Shown here: in pieces, positions 52,845 to 62,190 of the stretch
How the letters are laid out: every line of letters begins with the position of its first letter
Position numbering within the stretch: the first letter of the stretch is position 1
From: Paenibacillus sp. HB172176
Lineage (GTDB): Bacteria > Bacillota > Bacilli > Paenibacillales > Paenibacillaceae
Assembly (NCBI RefSeq): GCF_011947265.1
Contig: NZ_JAATHD010000014.1
Span: 98,890-162,889, forward strand
Reading direction: 5' to 3'
Length of the DNA stretch: 64,000 nucleotides
Made by a program: the position numbers and the translations under genes
Notes under the pieces: generated by a model
What the model was told of the DNA's origin: nothing
The model's database searches: none
What the model saw: the letters and a program-made list of their open reading frames with translations, nothing else

Positions 52845-53054
52845 TTGAAAAGAACAATAGGTTTAACGAAAGAGGATGCTTATTTTGACGGTTTATATGA
52901 TCCGAGATATGAAATTTTTTGTGAAGAACTTCAAATGGTTTTTAGTTATCGTATGCATGATGGATGGGATACCTATGATCATATGAATCGAACATATGAT
53001 GATAGTTGGGAACTTAGCTTATTGAACAAAAATAATAATATTAAAAATAAATAA
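52845..53054 (+). CDS. Small acidic phage protein, 69 aa
   Basis: I do not recognise it. A TTG start at 52845 follows AGGTGAGG. The protein is acidic and aromatic (EDAYFDGLYDPRYEIF, MHDGWDTYDHMNRTYDDSWE) and ends in an asparagine/lysine-rich tail. It immediately precedes the second polymerase gene and is probably co-transcribed with it. An overlapping 20-codon frame at 52825 also has a GAGGTG site and may lead into it. Confidence 0.5.
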   Translation: MKRTIGLTKEDAYFDGLYDPRYEIFCEELQMVFSYRMHDGWDTYDHMNRTYDDSWELSLLNKNNNIKNK

Positions 53055-53073
53055 TGATTTGGAGGTTTCTTAT

Positions 53074-55653
53074 TTGGCAAAACTGAATAAACCCATGTAT
53101 ATACCTTCTATAGAGAGCTGCGATCTATACAACTATATGTTTAGAGACAAAGAGATAGATTTGAAATTTATAGGAATGATTCCTTCCAGCCTGGAATTAA
53201 ATAAATTAATCTCTATCGGAATACATACTACTATCAAAAAAACAAGTAACAAATTAATATCATGTGACATTATTAATGTGAAGTTCACGCAGAAAGTTCA
53301 TTCCGGTAAAGAAATTATTAAAAATTGCAAAAAAAAAATCGAAAAATTAGAAAATGAAAAAGGAGATTATAAAAAAAAGATTTTTGACTTTATTAAAGTT
53401 ATTTCTGAAGAAATTAATGATGAAAAATGGAGTGCGGTTTCGCAAGAGCATTTACGAAAAAAATTTTATACCGATGGATTTTACTATAATGGAGCACAAT
53501 ATGTCGTTTACAAACGATCCAGTGCAAAATCCAGAATTGGACAATGTTTATTTATTAAAGAAAAATTTTATGAATCGATGATAAAATGGAGCAGAATGAA
53601 CATAGAATTCAGAAACAGGCCTAGAGAGGTTGAAATTGATTTCCCTTCCCTCCTCGCTTATGAAAGCCTGGTAGGCTCATCAATTGAAAGTACAATACAT
53701 ATAAATCCTGAAAATATTCTTATTATTGAAGATGTAGAAAGTATATTTAATAAGAAGGCTCACATCATACGCCCTGGAGCAAGTGGATTTCTTGATAGTC
53801 ACAACGAAATGGGCAGTATTCGCAACTCTCTATTTGATGGTGAATCTTTACTTGACTCAAGCTATTTTCCCGATGGAAAAGCAATGCTATTGCTGCGTAA
53901 TCACATGTTTAAAAGCGCTGCATTTAATTGCAATATTCAACAATTTTTTAAAGATCATTGTCCGGAAGATATTGATTATGAACAATGGCAGATCACAAGT
54001 ATGTTTCATAACGAGCTGCTATACGCAAAGGACATTCTTATGATTACAACACCAAGTAGCCTTAAAGCGTTAAAGTTTAGTCAGTTACTTGGATCTGAGT
54101 TAAACATGTGGCAACACTGGAAACATATTGTCATGAAAGATAATTGTATTTTTGGGGTGTGTAAAAGCGAAAAATCTTCAAAACTTGGATTCGATTCTAA
54201 GGGCAACATATTACAGCAAACGAGTTATCAAATGCTAAATTCTCTTCCATTGCGTAAAAACGACATCGATTCATTCACAAAATTAGAAAGAGACTTTATC
54301 ATTAGGTTAAAAAACGATGATATTTTTTTTATACAATATATAAAAAATAATGCCAATGAAATAAACTCTAATGAAATGTTTGCTGAACTGTACAACATTA
54401 ATCCACAAATCATTCATACAAAATTATTTAGAAGATTTAGAAAAGACATAGTAAGCTCATATGTGGCGCACATAAAAAAAGGAAAAATTCGGCTTCACGG
54501 AGACTATTGTGTAATGCTTGGCAATGGTGTCGAATATCTCTATCACGCCATAGGAAAATTAGATAAAAATAAACCAAAGTCATTTTCACTACAGAATAAT
54601 GAAGTACATACATCCATGTTCGAAGAAACTGAGTTAATAGGATTTAGAAATCCGCATACAAGCCCTAAAAATGTTCTGGTAGTAAAAAACAAAAATATTA
54701 ATATCATAAATAATTACTTTAATCTATCTAAAAATATAGTTTGTGTTAATGCTATTGAATTTCCATTGCAAGATATCCTTTCTGGATCAGATTATGATTC
54801 CGATACCGTCTTACTCATTCATAATGACAAGTTGCTTGGCATTGCGAAAGATATTTTTAATAAATACAATGTTTGCCTCAATCAGGTTCATAGCAGCAAA
54901 AAACAATACACTGTCAGTAATTATGATATGGCTAAAATTGACACCGAATTATCTAAAAGTCAAAAATATATAGGTATGACCGTAAATATAGGGCAATTAT
55001 GTATGTCTCGATATTGGGATCTCTTCAATAAGGGGCATACGGAAACAGAATTACATGAACTTATGAAAAAAATTGATGTTGTTACAATTCTTTCTGGAAT
55101 GTGTATTGATTTGGCCAAAAAGATGTTTGACATAGATATCAATAAAGAAATTGAACATATTAGCAAAACAAAAGAATTAAAAAAAGAAAAACCTCTATTC
55201 TGGAAGCATATAAATCAAAATGCTACTATGCAAACAGAAGTCTATGATTGTCCAATGGATTATTTAATTAAAGAATTATCAGGATTAAAATATGCCGAGC
55301 AAAAAGCAGATATCTCCTTCGAAAGCTTTCTTATAAAACATAAAACCAGAGGATTTAATTACGATCAAGAACAAAAAATATTTAATTATGTCGAAAATAT
55401 GATTTCTAAAATTAATAATACCTATGCAAGCAGTTTATTACCAGAGGAAAAAGACAGACGAATAGATGATGCGATCAAATACTGCAAATTTTTCATTGGA
55501 AAGCTGCAAGTAAATAAAGAAACTATGTATTCAATTTTATTTAAATTTACATCTACAGCAATAAAAAAAAACCAGCGTGAGAAGATTGCAGCTCGTTTAC
55601 TAGACATACTCTTTTCGACTCATAAGGATGTTTTTTTACGGAGTTTCCAATAA
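53074..55653 (+). CDS. Second YonO-type RNA polymerase-like protein (DYDSD variant)
   Basis: This 859-residue protein is a full-length, diverged paralogue of the polymerase at 49947. Shared landmarks are YYNGAQYVVYKRSSAKSR (GLRYCYYSSSAGQLR in the other), barrel-1 FPDGKAMLLLRNHMFKSAAF with Arg and Lys in place, and barrel-2 GFRNPHTSP with Arg525 then ILSGSDYDSDTVLL at 573-577. The three catalytic aspartates are kept, but the conserved glycine is serine. SGSDxDxD also recalls eukaryotic RNA-dependent RNA polymerases. There is no C-terminal zinc ribbon. I choose TTG 53074, 8 bases after GGAGG. Whether it polymerises alone, pairs with the first enzyme or has a regulatory role is open. Confidence 0.8.
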   Translation: MAKLNKPMYIPSIESCDLYNYMFRDKEIDLKFIGMIPSSLELNKLISIGIHTTIKKTSNKLISCDIINVKFTQKVHSGKEIIKNCKKKIEKLENEKGDYKKKIFDFIKVISEEINDEKWSAVSQEHLRKKFYTDGFYYNGAQYVVYKRSSAKSRIGQCLFIKEKFYESMIKWSRMNIEFRNRPREVEIDFPSLLAYESLVGSSIESTIHINPENILIIEDVESIFNKKAHIIRPGASGFLDSHNEMGSIRNSLFDGESLLDSSYFPDGKAMLLLRNHMFKSAAFNCNIQQFFKDHCPEDIDYEQWQITSMFHNELLYAKDILMITTPSSLKALKFSQLLGSELNMWQHWKHIVMKDNCIFGVCKSEKSSKLGFDSKGNILQQTSYQMLNSLPLRKNDIDSFTKLERDFIIRLKNDDIFFIQYIKNNANEINSNEMFAELYNINPQIIHTKLFRRFRKDIVSSYVAHIKKGKIRLHGDYCVMLGNGVEYLYHAIGKLDKNKPKSFSLQNNEVHTSMFEETELIGFRNPHTSPKNVLVVKNKNINIINNYFNLSKNIVCVNAIEFPLQDILSGSDYDSDTVLLIHNDKLLGIAKDIFNKYNVCLNQVHSSKKQYTVSNYDMAKIDTELSKSQKYIGMTVNIGQLCMSRYWDLFNKGHTETELHELMKKIDVVTILSGMCIDLAKKMFDIDINKEIEHISKTKELKKEKPLFWKHINQNATMQTEVYDCPMDYLIKELSGLKYAEQKADISFESFLIKHKTRGFNYDQEQKIFNYVENMISKINNTYASSLLPEEKDRRIDDAIKYCKFFIGKLQVNKETMYSILFKFTSTAIKKNQREKIAARLLDILFSTHKDVFLRSFQ

Positions 55654-55795
55654 AAATCTTTGTAATTGTTGGAAGCTACAATCATTCAGATCATATTTTT
55701 TATAATCTTATCCGCAACTACGAAGTTCGACATATGATATATAAATTAATTTTTTATTTTAATATACAATCAAATTATAGAGAGGAACAAATGAT

Positions 55796-56071
55796 ATGAA
55801 TAAGGTACAACTGGTAGAGAAATACGCTTTAAAAATGCATATTTCAAAAAAGAATGCTGAAGAGCACATTGATGCTCTATTCAATATTATTATTGAAGGC
55901 GTCGATGTAGATGGTATTGTTGACATTACAAAAATAATTAGAATTCAAAAGATTCCAACTCCGCCTCGAAAAGCACGAAACCCACAAACTGGTGCGGACG
56001 TCTATTTCCCTGGAGGTCATAAACTTAAAGTGACATGGCTTAAATACTTTAAAGATATCATCAGTAAATAA
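55796..56071 (+). CDS. HU/IHF-like DNA-binding protein (YonN-like)
   Basis: The 91-residue protein is an HU-family architectural protein: MNKVQLVEKYALKMHISKKNAEEHIDALFNIIIEG gives the helical dimer body, and KIPTPPRKARNPQTGADVYFPGGHKLKVTW gives the DNA-embracing arm with the conserved RNPQTG. SPbeta encodes an HU-like YonN near YonO, the same pairing as here. It may compact phage DNA or shape promoters. GAGAGGAAC precedes the ATG. It is the first gene after the second polymerase. Confidence 0.9.
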   Translation: MNKVQLVEKYALKMHISKKNAEEHIDALFNIIIEGVDVDGIVDITKIIRIQKIPTPPRKARNPQTGADVYFPGGHKLKVTWLKYFKDIISK

Positions 56072-56097
56072 ACTAATAAAATAAAGGAGCTTCTATA

Positions 56098-56526
56098 ATG
56101 GATAAACTTACGCTAGATCATATTATGCATGAGGCAAGCAAATTTGATGAAATGGAAAAGGTTGTGCTCGATGGAATTGGTTTTACAGAAATCTATAAGT
56201 ACTTTTCACCTCAAAAAATAGATAACATGCTGGATGATTTATCCCAATTTCTTGCCGAATATGCGAAGAATTCCGGAGAGAGTGTGACGGAGGCTATGTT
56301 TTTCGATTATCTACATATTTACATCGTTATGCATTTTTCTACTTTGCTTGAGAATCTTCCAACTACATACGAAGCCAGAGCTGATATTATTAATCGAATT
56401 CTAAATAGTGAAATCATAGAAAAGTTAGGGGAATCTTTTGATAAATCTGAATTGGCTAAAGTAACGGAACGTTTGATGCAGAAATTAGATCTGTTTCAAA
56501 AAATGGTAAACGAAAATTTTGAATAA
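56098..56526 (+). CDS. Phage protein upstream of the tape measure, likely tail chaperone
   Basis: The 142-residue acidic, wholly helical protein has no named domain. It ends just upstream of the tape-measure gene, the standard place for tail assembly chaperones. Segments such as SQFLAEYAKNSGESVTEAMFFDYLHIYIVMHFSTLLENLP look like the helical chaperones of Gram-positive siphophages. No slippery site for a programmed frameshift is evident at its end. AAAGGAG before the ATG is a good ribosome site. Confidence 0.6.
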   Translation: MDKLTLDHIMHEASKFDEMEKVVLDGIGFTEIYKYFSPQKIDNMLDDLSQFLAEYAKNSGESVTEAMFFDYLHIYIVMHFSTLLENLPTTYEARADIINRILNSEIIEKLGESFDKSELAKVTERLMQKLDLFQKMVNENFE

Positions 56527-56595
56527 TTCAAAACAAGACATTAGGAAGGGCAATCTTTGATTGCTCTTTCTTATGTTAAAAAGGAGCGATTACAG

Positions 56596-59500
56596 GTGCC
56601 AGAAGTGACTCAACTAATAATAGGCGTAAATATAAACGCTAATAAAAGTCTGAAAGATATTAATAATCAAATAAAAGAACTATCTAATCACCCCTCCTTA
56701 CAAAAACTAAAAATAAAGCTGGATCTTGATGATAAAACAACTTCAATCTTAAAAGATTTTAATAATCATTTGATTAACCTTTCAAATTCATTCAATAGTC
56801 TGAACAATTCACTAAAAACATCTTCTAATGAATTTAATCAATATACTAAAGCTGTTGAATCAGCGATAAAAGCAAAAGAAAAATGGAGAATCGAGCAACA
56901 AAAAACTACTTCAATAACCGAGAACCAAGAGAAGACGTCGAAAAATACCTCCAGCTCCAATTTTAATTTCGAACAAATAATGAATACTGCAGGAACCATT
57001 AGCACCATTGCTCCATCTCTATCTGAAGTTGCAACAGTTACAAATGTAGAGCAGTTAACTTCAGCAACAACAAGAGCCTCCAAGAGCACGTCAATGCTAG
57101 GAGTCAGCCTAAAGTCTCTAAGATTATCTATGAATCTGGCAAGTGTATCAGCGGTTGCTTTAGAGGCAGCACTCTCGTTGGGTCTGTCTCTGGCCATTAC
57201 AGGAATAGTTGCAGGTCTCTCTACACTATTTACAAAATATAAAGAGCAGCAACAAATAGAAAAAGAATACCATGACCAGCAAATCCAATCTGCGGAAAGT
57301 TTCTCAAAGCAAAAAGATAAAATACTGGAATTAGTTGATTCCTATACTTATTTGCAAAATACAACGAAAAATGGATCATTGTTTGCAAACAGTGAGGAAG
57401 AAGAAAAATATAAAGACACCATTGAGCAGCTTTCTAAATTGATGCCCTCTCTAATTGCCAATGTAGATGAACAAGGAAATGTTCATCTCAAAAATGCAAA
57501 TGCCATTAAAGAGGAAATCGCTTACAGTGAAAAGCTCTCTAATTTAGAAAAAAAGAAATCGATCTTAGAGGCTGGCGGCAATTTCGATAAGCAAATTAAA
57601 GATATAAATTCTGATAAAAAAGAGTTAGGATATCTGCAAGATAATATAGAATTTGGCAAGAAGTTTAATTACTCTGACGAATATATGAATAAACTTGAAA
57701 CTGATCTTGCCATTCTGGAGCATAAAGTTTCAAATAGTTCAAATGCCTTAAAAACAGATTTAAATGACTTAGTTCAGAACATACTAGACACCAACAATGT
57801 TACAATCGACGAGTCTTTAGGTACTAAGATTGAAAACTTGATAGGCAACATTGATATTTCCAACCTGGATGGAGATCAAATTGTCGAAAGAGGCAATGCA
57901 ATAACTAAAATAGTTACTGATCTTACAAAAATCAATACATCTAACTCTTCTGCAGAAATAAATAACCTAAAAAATGAAATTTATAGTATTGGAATAAAAT
58001 CAAATATTTCAACTAAGGAGCTTGATAAACTATTTATTTCGGAAGCAGAATTATCTAACGCTGCTCAATCATCTAGCACAGCAACTCAAGAAACAGCTCA
58101 ATCTGTCTCCTTTTTAGGAGATGAAGCGAACGCTAGCCTTAATGAAATTAAATCTTTAAATCAAATTTTATACGATTTAGAAAATGGTCAATCACTTAGC
58201 TCTGAGGCTATATTAGACTTAATTGACCAATATCCAGAATTATTAAAATCCGTTTCGAAAACAGCGGATGGTTGGACAATCGAAAAAAATGCTTTAACAT
58301 CCTTATTGGAAACTAAGAGAAATGGAAGTTTACAGACGAAGCAGGATGAGATTAATGCAACTCAAGCAACTATAAATGGAATAAAATTTAGATTAGACGC
58401 TTATCAAAGAGAACTGTTAGCCCTCGAGTCGCTAAATAAAGTTAGAGCTAATGGCGATGAAGCATTAAAGAAAGCTACAAATCCATTAAATAAAAATAAT
58501 ATTAATTACAAAACCGTTGGCCCTTATGATGCAGTTGATTCACTTAACGGAACAAAGGCTAGTGAAGAAGCTTCTGTTACTTTACCCAATCCAACAGAAA
58601 TTTTACAAGAAAAGATTGCTGATCAAGAACAACTCTTTGAGAAAGAGAAAAAAAAATTACAAACGCAATTAGATGATCTTGCTAAACTTCAAGATTTAAT
58701 CAATGATCCCAATTTAGGTATTTCTAAGCAATCTTCCTCATCATCTTCCAAAGACGACCCTAAAATACAGGATACAATTGATGCTAGAGTGAATGCCATT
58801 AATGCTCTATCAGAGACTCAAGCCAAGCTCAACGAAGTCATTAAAGGCAGTATTTCATCTGATGAAAATTATGATAAACAAATTGAAAAAAGTACAGAAT
58901 TACTTCATGGTCAAGCCAATGAAATGAAATATCTTGAAGAAGCAAATAGTAAGCTTTTATTGCAAATAGACAAACTGCAATCAGCAAATTCCAAATTTGA
59001 TATGAGTTCTTGGACAGACCAAAACGGCGAAGCAACAGAATCATTTATCGCGCTATATAATTCAATGACTTCTGGTACTTCTCAAGATAAACTTCAAGAT
59101 ACATTTGATCAATATCAAAAATATACACAAGCAATTAAGGATAACAAATCTGCTATAGAAGAGTTAATTCCTTCTCAAACAGAGCTGCAAAAAAATATTG
59201 ATTCAATCAAGCTTGATCGTACTCAAAACTATTTAACTACTTTGACGGACGCAATCTCTGAATATGATGATAAGGTTTCCGAATCTCAGAAAATTCAGAG
59301 TCTATATAAAGAAGGAACGAAAGAATACAATGATGAGATTAAGAAGCAAGCAGCCTTTCTTAAAGAAAAGCAAACCCTTATTCTTTCTGATATTGATTGG
59401 GCGCAGAAGCGTTTAAAACAAGGCGATTTGACGAATGATCAAATCAAAGAATTGAATAACTTTCTTGAAGCTCAGAAAGGACTTCTTCTTGAGGTAATTG

Positions 59501-60693
59501 TTACACAAAATGACTATTATCAAAAGTGGTCAGATAGCGTAGAGGACGCAACCAAAGACGCTATGCAAGTGTTGGAGGACTACTACAAGCAGCAAGCCGA
59601 TTTAGAAACTAATTCGTTAGACAAGCAATTAAGCGCTTACGAAAACTACATAAAAGATCGAAAAAAACTGCTTAATAGACAAGATGGCGAAGAGGATTTT
59701 CAAAAGAATAGAGAAAAACTACAACAAGAACAACTGGAAATACAAAGTAAAATAGATCAGCTTACTCTTGATAACTCTTTTGAAGCTACTTCCAAACGCG
59801 AAGACTTGCAAGAAGAGCTTCAAAATAAACTGGAAGAGATTTCTGATATAGAACTGGAGCATGCTCGAAAAAAAAGAGATGATAATTATGATGATCTACT
59901 CGAGGCTAAGCAAAACGAAACGAAAATTGCTAAAGATGCTGTAGAACAAAAATGGCAAAATGAATTGAATACGGATGCAAACTACAGCTTATTAAAACAA
60001 ACGCAACTTGAAGGTAATATTGAGAATATGCGTTCGTCTCTTGAACAATTCTCACTAACTATTCAATCGTATATGAACGCGATTGGCTCCTCGATTGATA
60101 TGAATCTCAACCAGAAGCTAGCTTCTACGGAATCCTTCACGAATCTGAATAAATCAATTGAAGGAGTATTATCTAGTCAACCATCAAATTCATCAAATGC
60201 CTATCATTCAGACACTCAATCTGCTTGGGAAGATTACTTAAATAACAAGAAAATGGCAGAAGAAATCGGCTCCCCAGGTACTGAACAATTCAAAACTTTA
60301 AAAGAAAAAAATGATGAATTGAGGTCTCAATATAACTTTGTTGACGGCAGCTTTGCAGCTCTTAGTACTTCAAGCTTGCCGATATTCTCTGCCAGAGAAG
60401 GCGGAATGACTCCTTCTTGGGGTACAAGTGGCAAGGTTGGAATTCTTCATGAACAAGAACTGATTATGAACAAAGTTCAAACTAAAGATATATTGAAAGT
60501 CAATGAATGGGCTCAAAATATGATTGATAAAATTAAATCGATTGAAGTTAGCAGCTTACTGCCAAGAGCAGCATCAGCGACTGGTGTAATGGGAAGTACC
60601 TATAATTTAACGGTCAACTTAAGCGGCTCTGCCAAACAAAGCGATGCCGATTTGTTCGTAAAAGCCTTAAGGGATTTTGATCGTAGAAGATAA
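56596..60693 (+). CDS. Phage tail tape measure protein
   Basis: The tape measure sets tail length and passes DNA. The 1365 residues are mostly coiled coil, with a hydrophobic, membrane-active segment near residues 190-220 (LEAALSLGLSLAITGIVAGL). The C-terminal AREGGMTPSWGTSGKVGILHEQELIMNK block is a signature seen in Bacillales tape measures. There is no lysozyme or peptidase domain, unlike SPbeta YomI, which is also longer. I start at GTG 56596, where AAGGAGCGATTACAG lies just upstream. It lies between chaperone-like and Dit genes. Confidence 0.9.
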   Translation: MPEVTQLIIGVNINANKSLKDINNQIKELSNHPSLQKLKIKLDLDDKTTSILKDFNNHLINLSNSFNSLNNSLKTSSNEFNQYTKAVESAIKAKEKWRIEQQKTTSITENQEKTSKNTSSSNFNFEQIMNTAGTISTIAPSLSEVATVTNVEQLTSATTRASKSTSMLGVSLKSLRLSMNLASVSAVALEAALSLGLSLAITGIVAGLSTLFTKYKEQQQIEKEYHDQQIQSAESFSKQKDKILELVDSYTYLQNTTKNGSLFANSEEEEKYKDTIEQLSKLMPSLIANVDEQGNVHLKNANAIKEEIAYSEKLSNLEKKKSILEAGGNFDKQIKDINSDKKELGYLQDNIEFGKKFNYSDEYMNKLETDLAILEHKVSNSSNALKTDLNDLVQNILDTNNVTIDESLGTKIENLIGNIDISNLDGDQIVERGNAITKIVTDLTKINTSNSSAEINNLKNEIYSIGIKSNISTKELDKLFISEAELSNAAQSSSTATQETAQSVSFLGDEANASLNEIKSLNQILYDLENGQSLSSEAILDLIDQYPELLKSVSKTADGWTIEKNALTSLLETKRNGSLQTKQDEINATQATINGIKFRLDAYQRELLALESLNKVRANGDEALKKATNPLNKNNINYKTVGPYDAVDSLNGTKASEEASVTLPNPTEILQEKIADQEQLFEKEKKKLQTQLDDLAKLQDLINDPNLGISKQSSSSSSKDDPKIQDTIDARVNAINALSETQAKLNEVIKGSISSDENYDKQIEKSTELLHGQANEMKYLEEANSKLLLQIDKLQSANSKFDMSSWTDQNGEATESFIALYNSMTSGTSQDKLQDTFDQYQKYTQAIKDNKSAIEELIPSQTELQKNIDSIKLDRTQNYLTTLTDAISEYDDKVSESQKIQSLYKEGTKEYNDEIKKQAAFLKEKQTLILSDIDWAQKRLKQGDLTNDQIKELNNFLEAQKGLLLEVIVTQNDYYQKWSDSVEDATKDAMQVLEDYYKQQADLETNSLDKQLSAYENYIKDRKKLLNRQDGEEDFQKNREKLQQEQLEIQSKIDQLTLDNSFEATSKREDLQEELQNKLEEISDIELEHARKKRDDNYDDLLEAKQNETKIAKDAVEQKWQNELNTDANYSLLKQTQLEGNIENMRSSLEQFSLTIQSYMNAIGSSIDMNLNQKLASTESFTNLNKSIEGVLSSQPSNSSNAYHSDTQSAWEDYLNNKKMAEEIGSPGTEQFKTLKEKNDELRSQYNFVDGSFAALSTSSLPIFSAREGGMTPSWGTSGKVGILHEQELIMNKVQTKDILKVNEWAQNMIDKIKSIEVSSLLPRAASATGVMGSTYNLTVNLSGSAKQSDADLFVKALRDFDRRR

Positions 60694-60705
60694 CTGAGGT
60701 GAAAT

Positions 60706-61485
60706 ATGACGATTAGAGAATCATTACTATTTACTTTTAACAATGAAAACTGCAGGGATTATGGAGTCATGAATGTTTCTTTAGATAGTGGTATGCAAGA
60801 AGAGCCATTCACTCCAGCTAGAGTGCTGCTTGAACAAAAGATTAAAGGCAATTCAAAGCCTTATTTCATGGGAATTGAATATGAACCCCTTACTATTTCA
60901 TTAAGATTGGCGTTTGAAGAAAATTTCGACAGCACCAAATTGAGAAGCCTAGCAAACTGGTTGACAACAGACAATTATGCACCTCTAATCTTTGAATCCA
61001 AACAAAGCCATATTTATTATGCCATGCTTGTTGATGAAGGCACACTTACGCATAATGCTGCAAACCAAGGCTATGTTTCCATCACTTTGCGTTGCGATTC
61101 TCCCTGGGCCTGGACACCTGCTTATTCACAATATCATGATTTTTCTGAAAACAGTCCAACAGGCACAAGTTGTTTGATTCATAATGTTGGAGACCTGCCG
61201 GCAGCTCCCTTATTCGAGGTTGAGGTACTATCGGGAGGAAGCTTTTCAATCATGAATACAAGTAATGGTGGCGAAAAGCTCGAATATACAGGCCTGGCAG
61301 ATCATGAAAAACTTACAATAGATTGTTTGAATAAAACCGTTGACTCTGATATTCCACTTACCTATCGCTATTCCAATAAAACTGAGGATAGTCATTTCAT
61401 TACCCTGGTTACAGGGGCTAATTATTTAATTGTACAAGGTAATGTCAAAATAACTATAAAATACAGAGGTCAACTAAAAGGATAA
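60706..61485 (+). CDS. Distal tail protein (Dit)
   Basis: Dit forms the hub between tail tube and tip in siphophages. The 259 residues show a family-typical N-terminal half (SLLFTFNNENCRDYGVMNVS, LEQKIKGNSKPYFMGIEYEPLTISL, LANWLTTDNYAPLIFES) and the RCDSPWAWTP middle motif, then a galectin-like C-terminal part (GGEKLEYTGLADHEKLTIDC). It starts 12 bases after the tape measure with GAGGTG upstream. The switch genes at 61490-62613 separate it from the tail-associated protein gene. Confidence 0.88.
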   Translation: MTIRESLLFTFNNENCRDYGVMNVSLDSGMQEEPFTPARVLLEQKIKGNSKPYFMGIEYEPLTISLRLAFEENFDSTKLRSLANWLTTDNYAPLIFESKQSHIYYAMLVDEGTLTHNAANQGYVSITLRCDSPWAWTPAYSQYHDFSENSPTGTSCLIHNVGDLPAAPLFEVEVLSGGSFSIMNTSNGGEKLEYTGLADHEKLTIDCLNKTVDSDIPLTYRYSNKTEDSHFITLVTGANYLIVQGNVKITIKYRGQLKG

Positions 61486-61489
61486 TTGA

Positions 61490-62020
61490 TTATTTGTTCT
61501 CCTTTAAGAAACTAATATTTTCTACATATTTATTAATGTTTACTGCGAATGCCAGTATATCTCTTAGTTGATGCGGAGTTATGTTTCTTTTTTTCATATC
61601 TTTAATAAATTTAGCCCAGTCTCTATCCATATCTTCAGACATTTCAATTGGAACTCTATCCGGTATTTTGGCTTGAATGGCGCCATGAGCCATCTGATTG
61701 CGAATAAGAATGATATCCTCGGAGGAAATGTTGGTTGTGGAATCTTCATCATCTCCCCATAATTCATAAATTAATTCTGCAGTTCCAATTGAAATTTCGG
61801 TGGGAGTATACCCGCAAAGAACTAATAAATGATTTTTATCCAAATTTAATGCTTTCGCTAACAATTCAATGTTTTCTTTAGAAGGAATAGACTCCCCTCT
61901 TTCAATTTTACTTAGCTGCGAGTAACTTATTTTTGTTTCTTCTTCTAGCTCTCTTAACGTTTTATTGACATACGTTCTTGAAAGCTTAATAACGTCCATA
62001 AGCAATTCTTTTGATTTCAT
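61490..62020 (-). CDS. XRE-family repressor inside the tail operon
   Basis: The 176 residues have an N-terminal helix-turn-helix of the Cro/CI type (TLRELEEETKISYSQLSKIERGESIPSKENIELLAKALN) and a C-terminal helical part without a protease domain, so it is not a LexA-like repressor. It is divergent from the 140-aa gene at 62191; palindromes at 62052-62067, 62099-62121 and 62134-62149 lie between them and are the likely operators, one inside its own promoter. It ends only 5 bases from the Dit stop, on the opposite strand. A moron-type inserted switch is the best reading. Confidence 0.85.
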   Translation of the reverse strand: MKSKELLMDVIKLSRTYVNKTLRELEEETKISYSQLSKIERGESIPSKENIELLAKALNLDKNHLLVLCGYTPTEISIGTAELIYELWGDDEDSTTNISSEDIILIRNQMAHGAIQAKIPDRVPIEMSEDMDRDWAKFIKDMKKRNITPHQLRDILAFAVNINKYVENISFLKENK

Positions 62021-62051
62021 CTATCATCACCTAAACCTATTCTATTATAGT

Positions 62052-62067
62052 TTGTGTCATGATACAA
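62052..62067. promoter_or_regulatory. Operator 1 of the XRE switch
   Basis: TTGTGTCATGATACAA is a 16-base palindrome with one mismatched pair. It lies just upstream of TATAAT (minus strand, 62044-62049), within the repressor gene's own promoter. Confidence 0.65.
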
Positions 62068-62098
62068 CAATTTTATCGAAATATAAAAACAACGCCCT

Positions 62099-62121
62099 CT
62101 TGTGTTGACTCGGTACACAAG
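62099..62121. promoter_or_regulatory. Operator 2 of the XRE switch
   Basis: CTTGTGT and ACACAAG arms flank a 9-base centre. The site overlaps the -35 box (62105-62110) of the rightward promoter. Confidence 0.55.
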
Positions 62122-62133
62122 TTAGCTTATTAT
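62105..62133 (+). promoter_or_regulatory. Sigma-A promoter of the 140-aa gene
   Basis: TTGACT (62105-62110), 17-base spacer, TATTAT (62128-62133). Operators 2 and 3 overlap and abut it, so the repressor should shut it off. Confidence 0.75.
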
Positions 62134-62149
62134 TTGTGTTATAACACAA
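62134..62149. promoter_or_regulatory. Operator 3 of the XRE switch, perfect palindrome
   Basis: TTGTGTTATAACACAA is a perfect 16-base palindrome directly after the -10 box of the rightward promoter. Confidence 0.75.
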
Positions 62150-62190
62150 CAATGAAATATTTGGTTGTTGTATTTGAGAGGAGAATATGC

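Noticed and set aside
52825..52887. 20-codon peptide gene with GAGGTG site
   Set aside because: It overlaps the 69-aa gene in another frame and has no signal peptide or known peptide motif; too little to call a gene.
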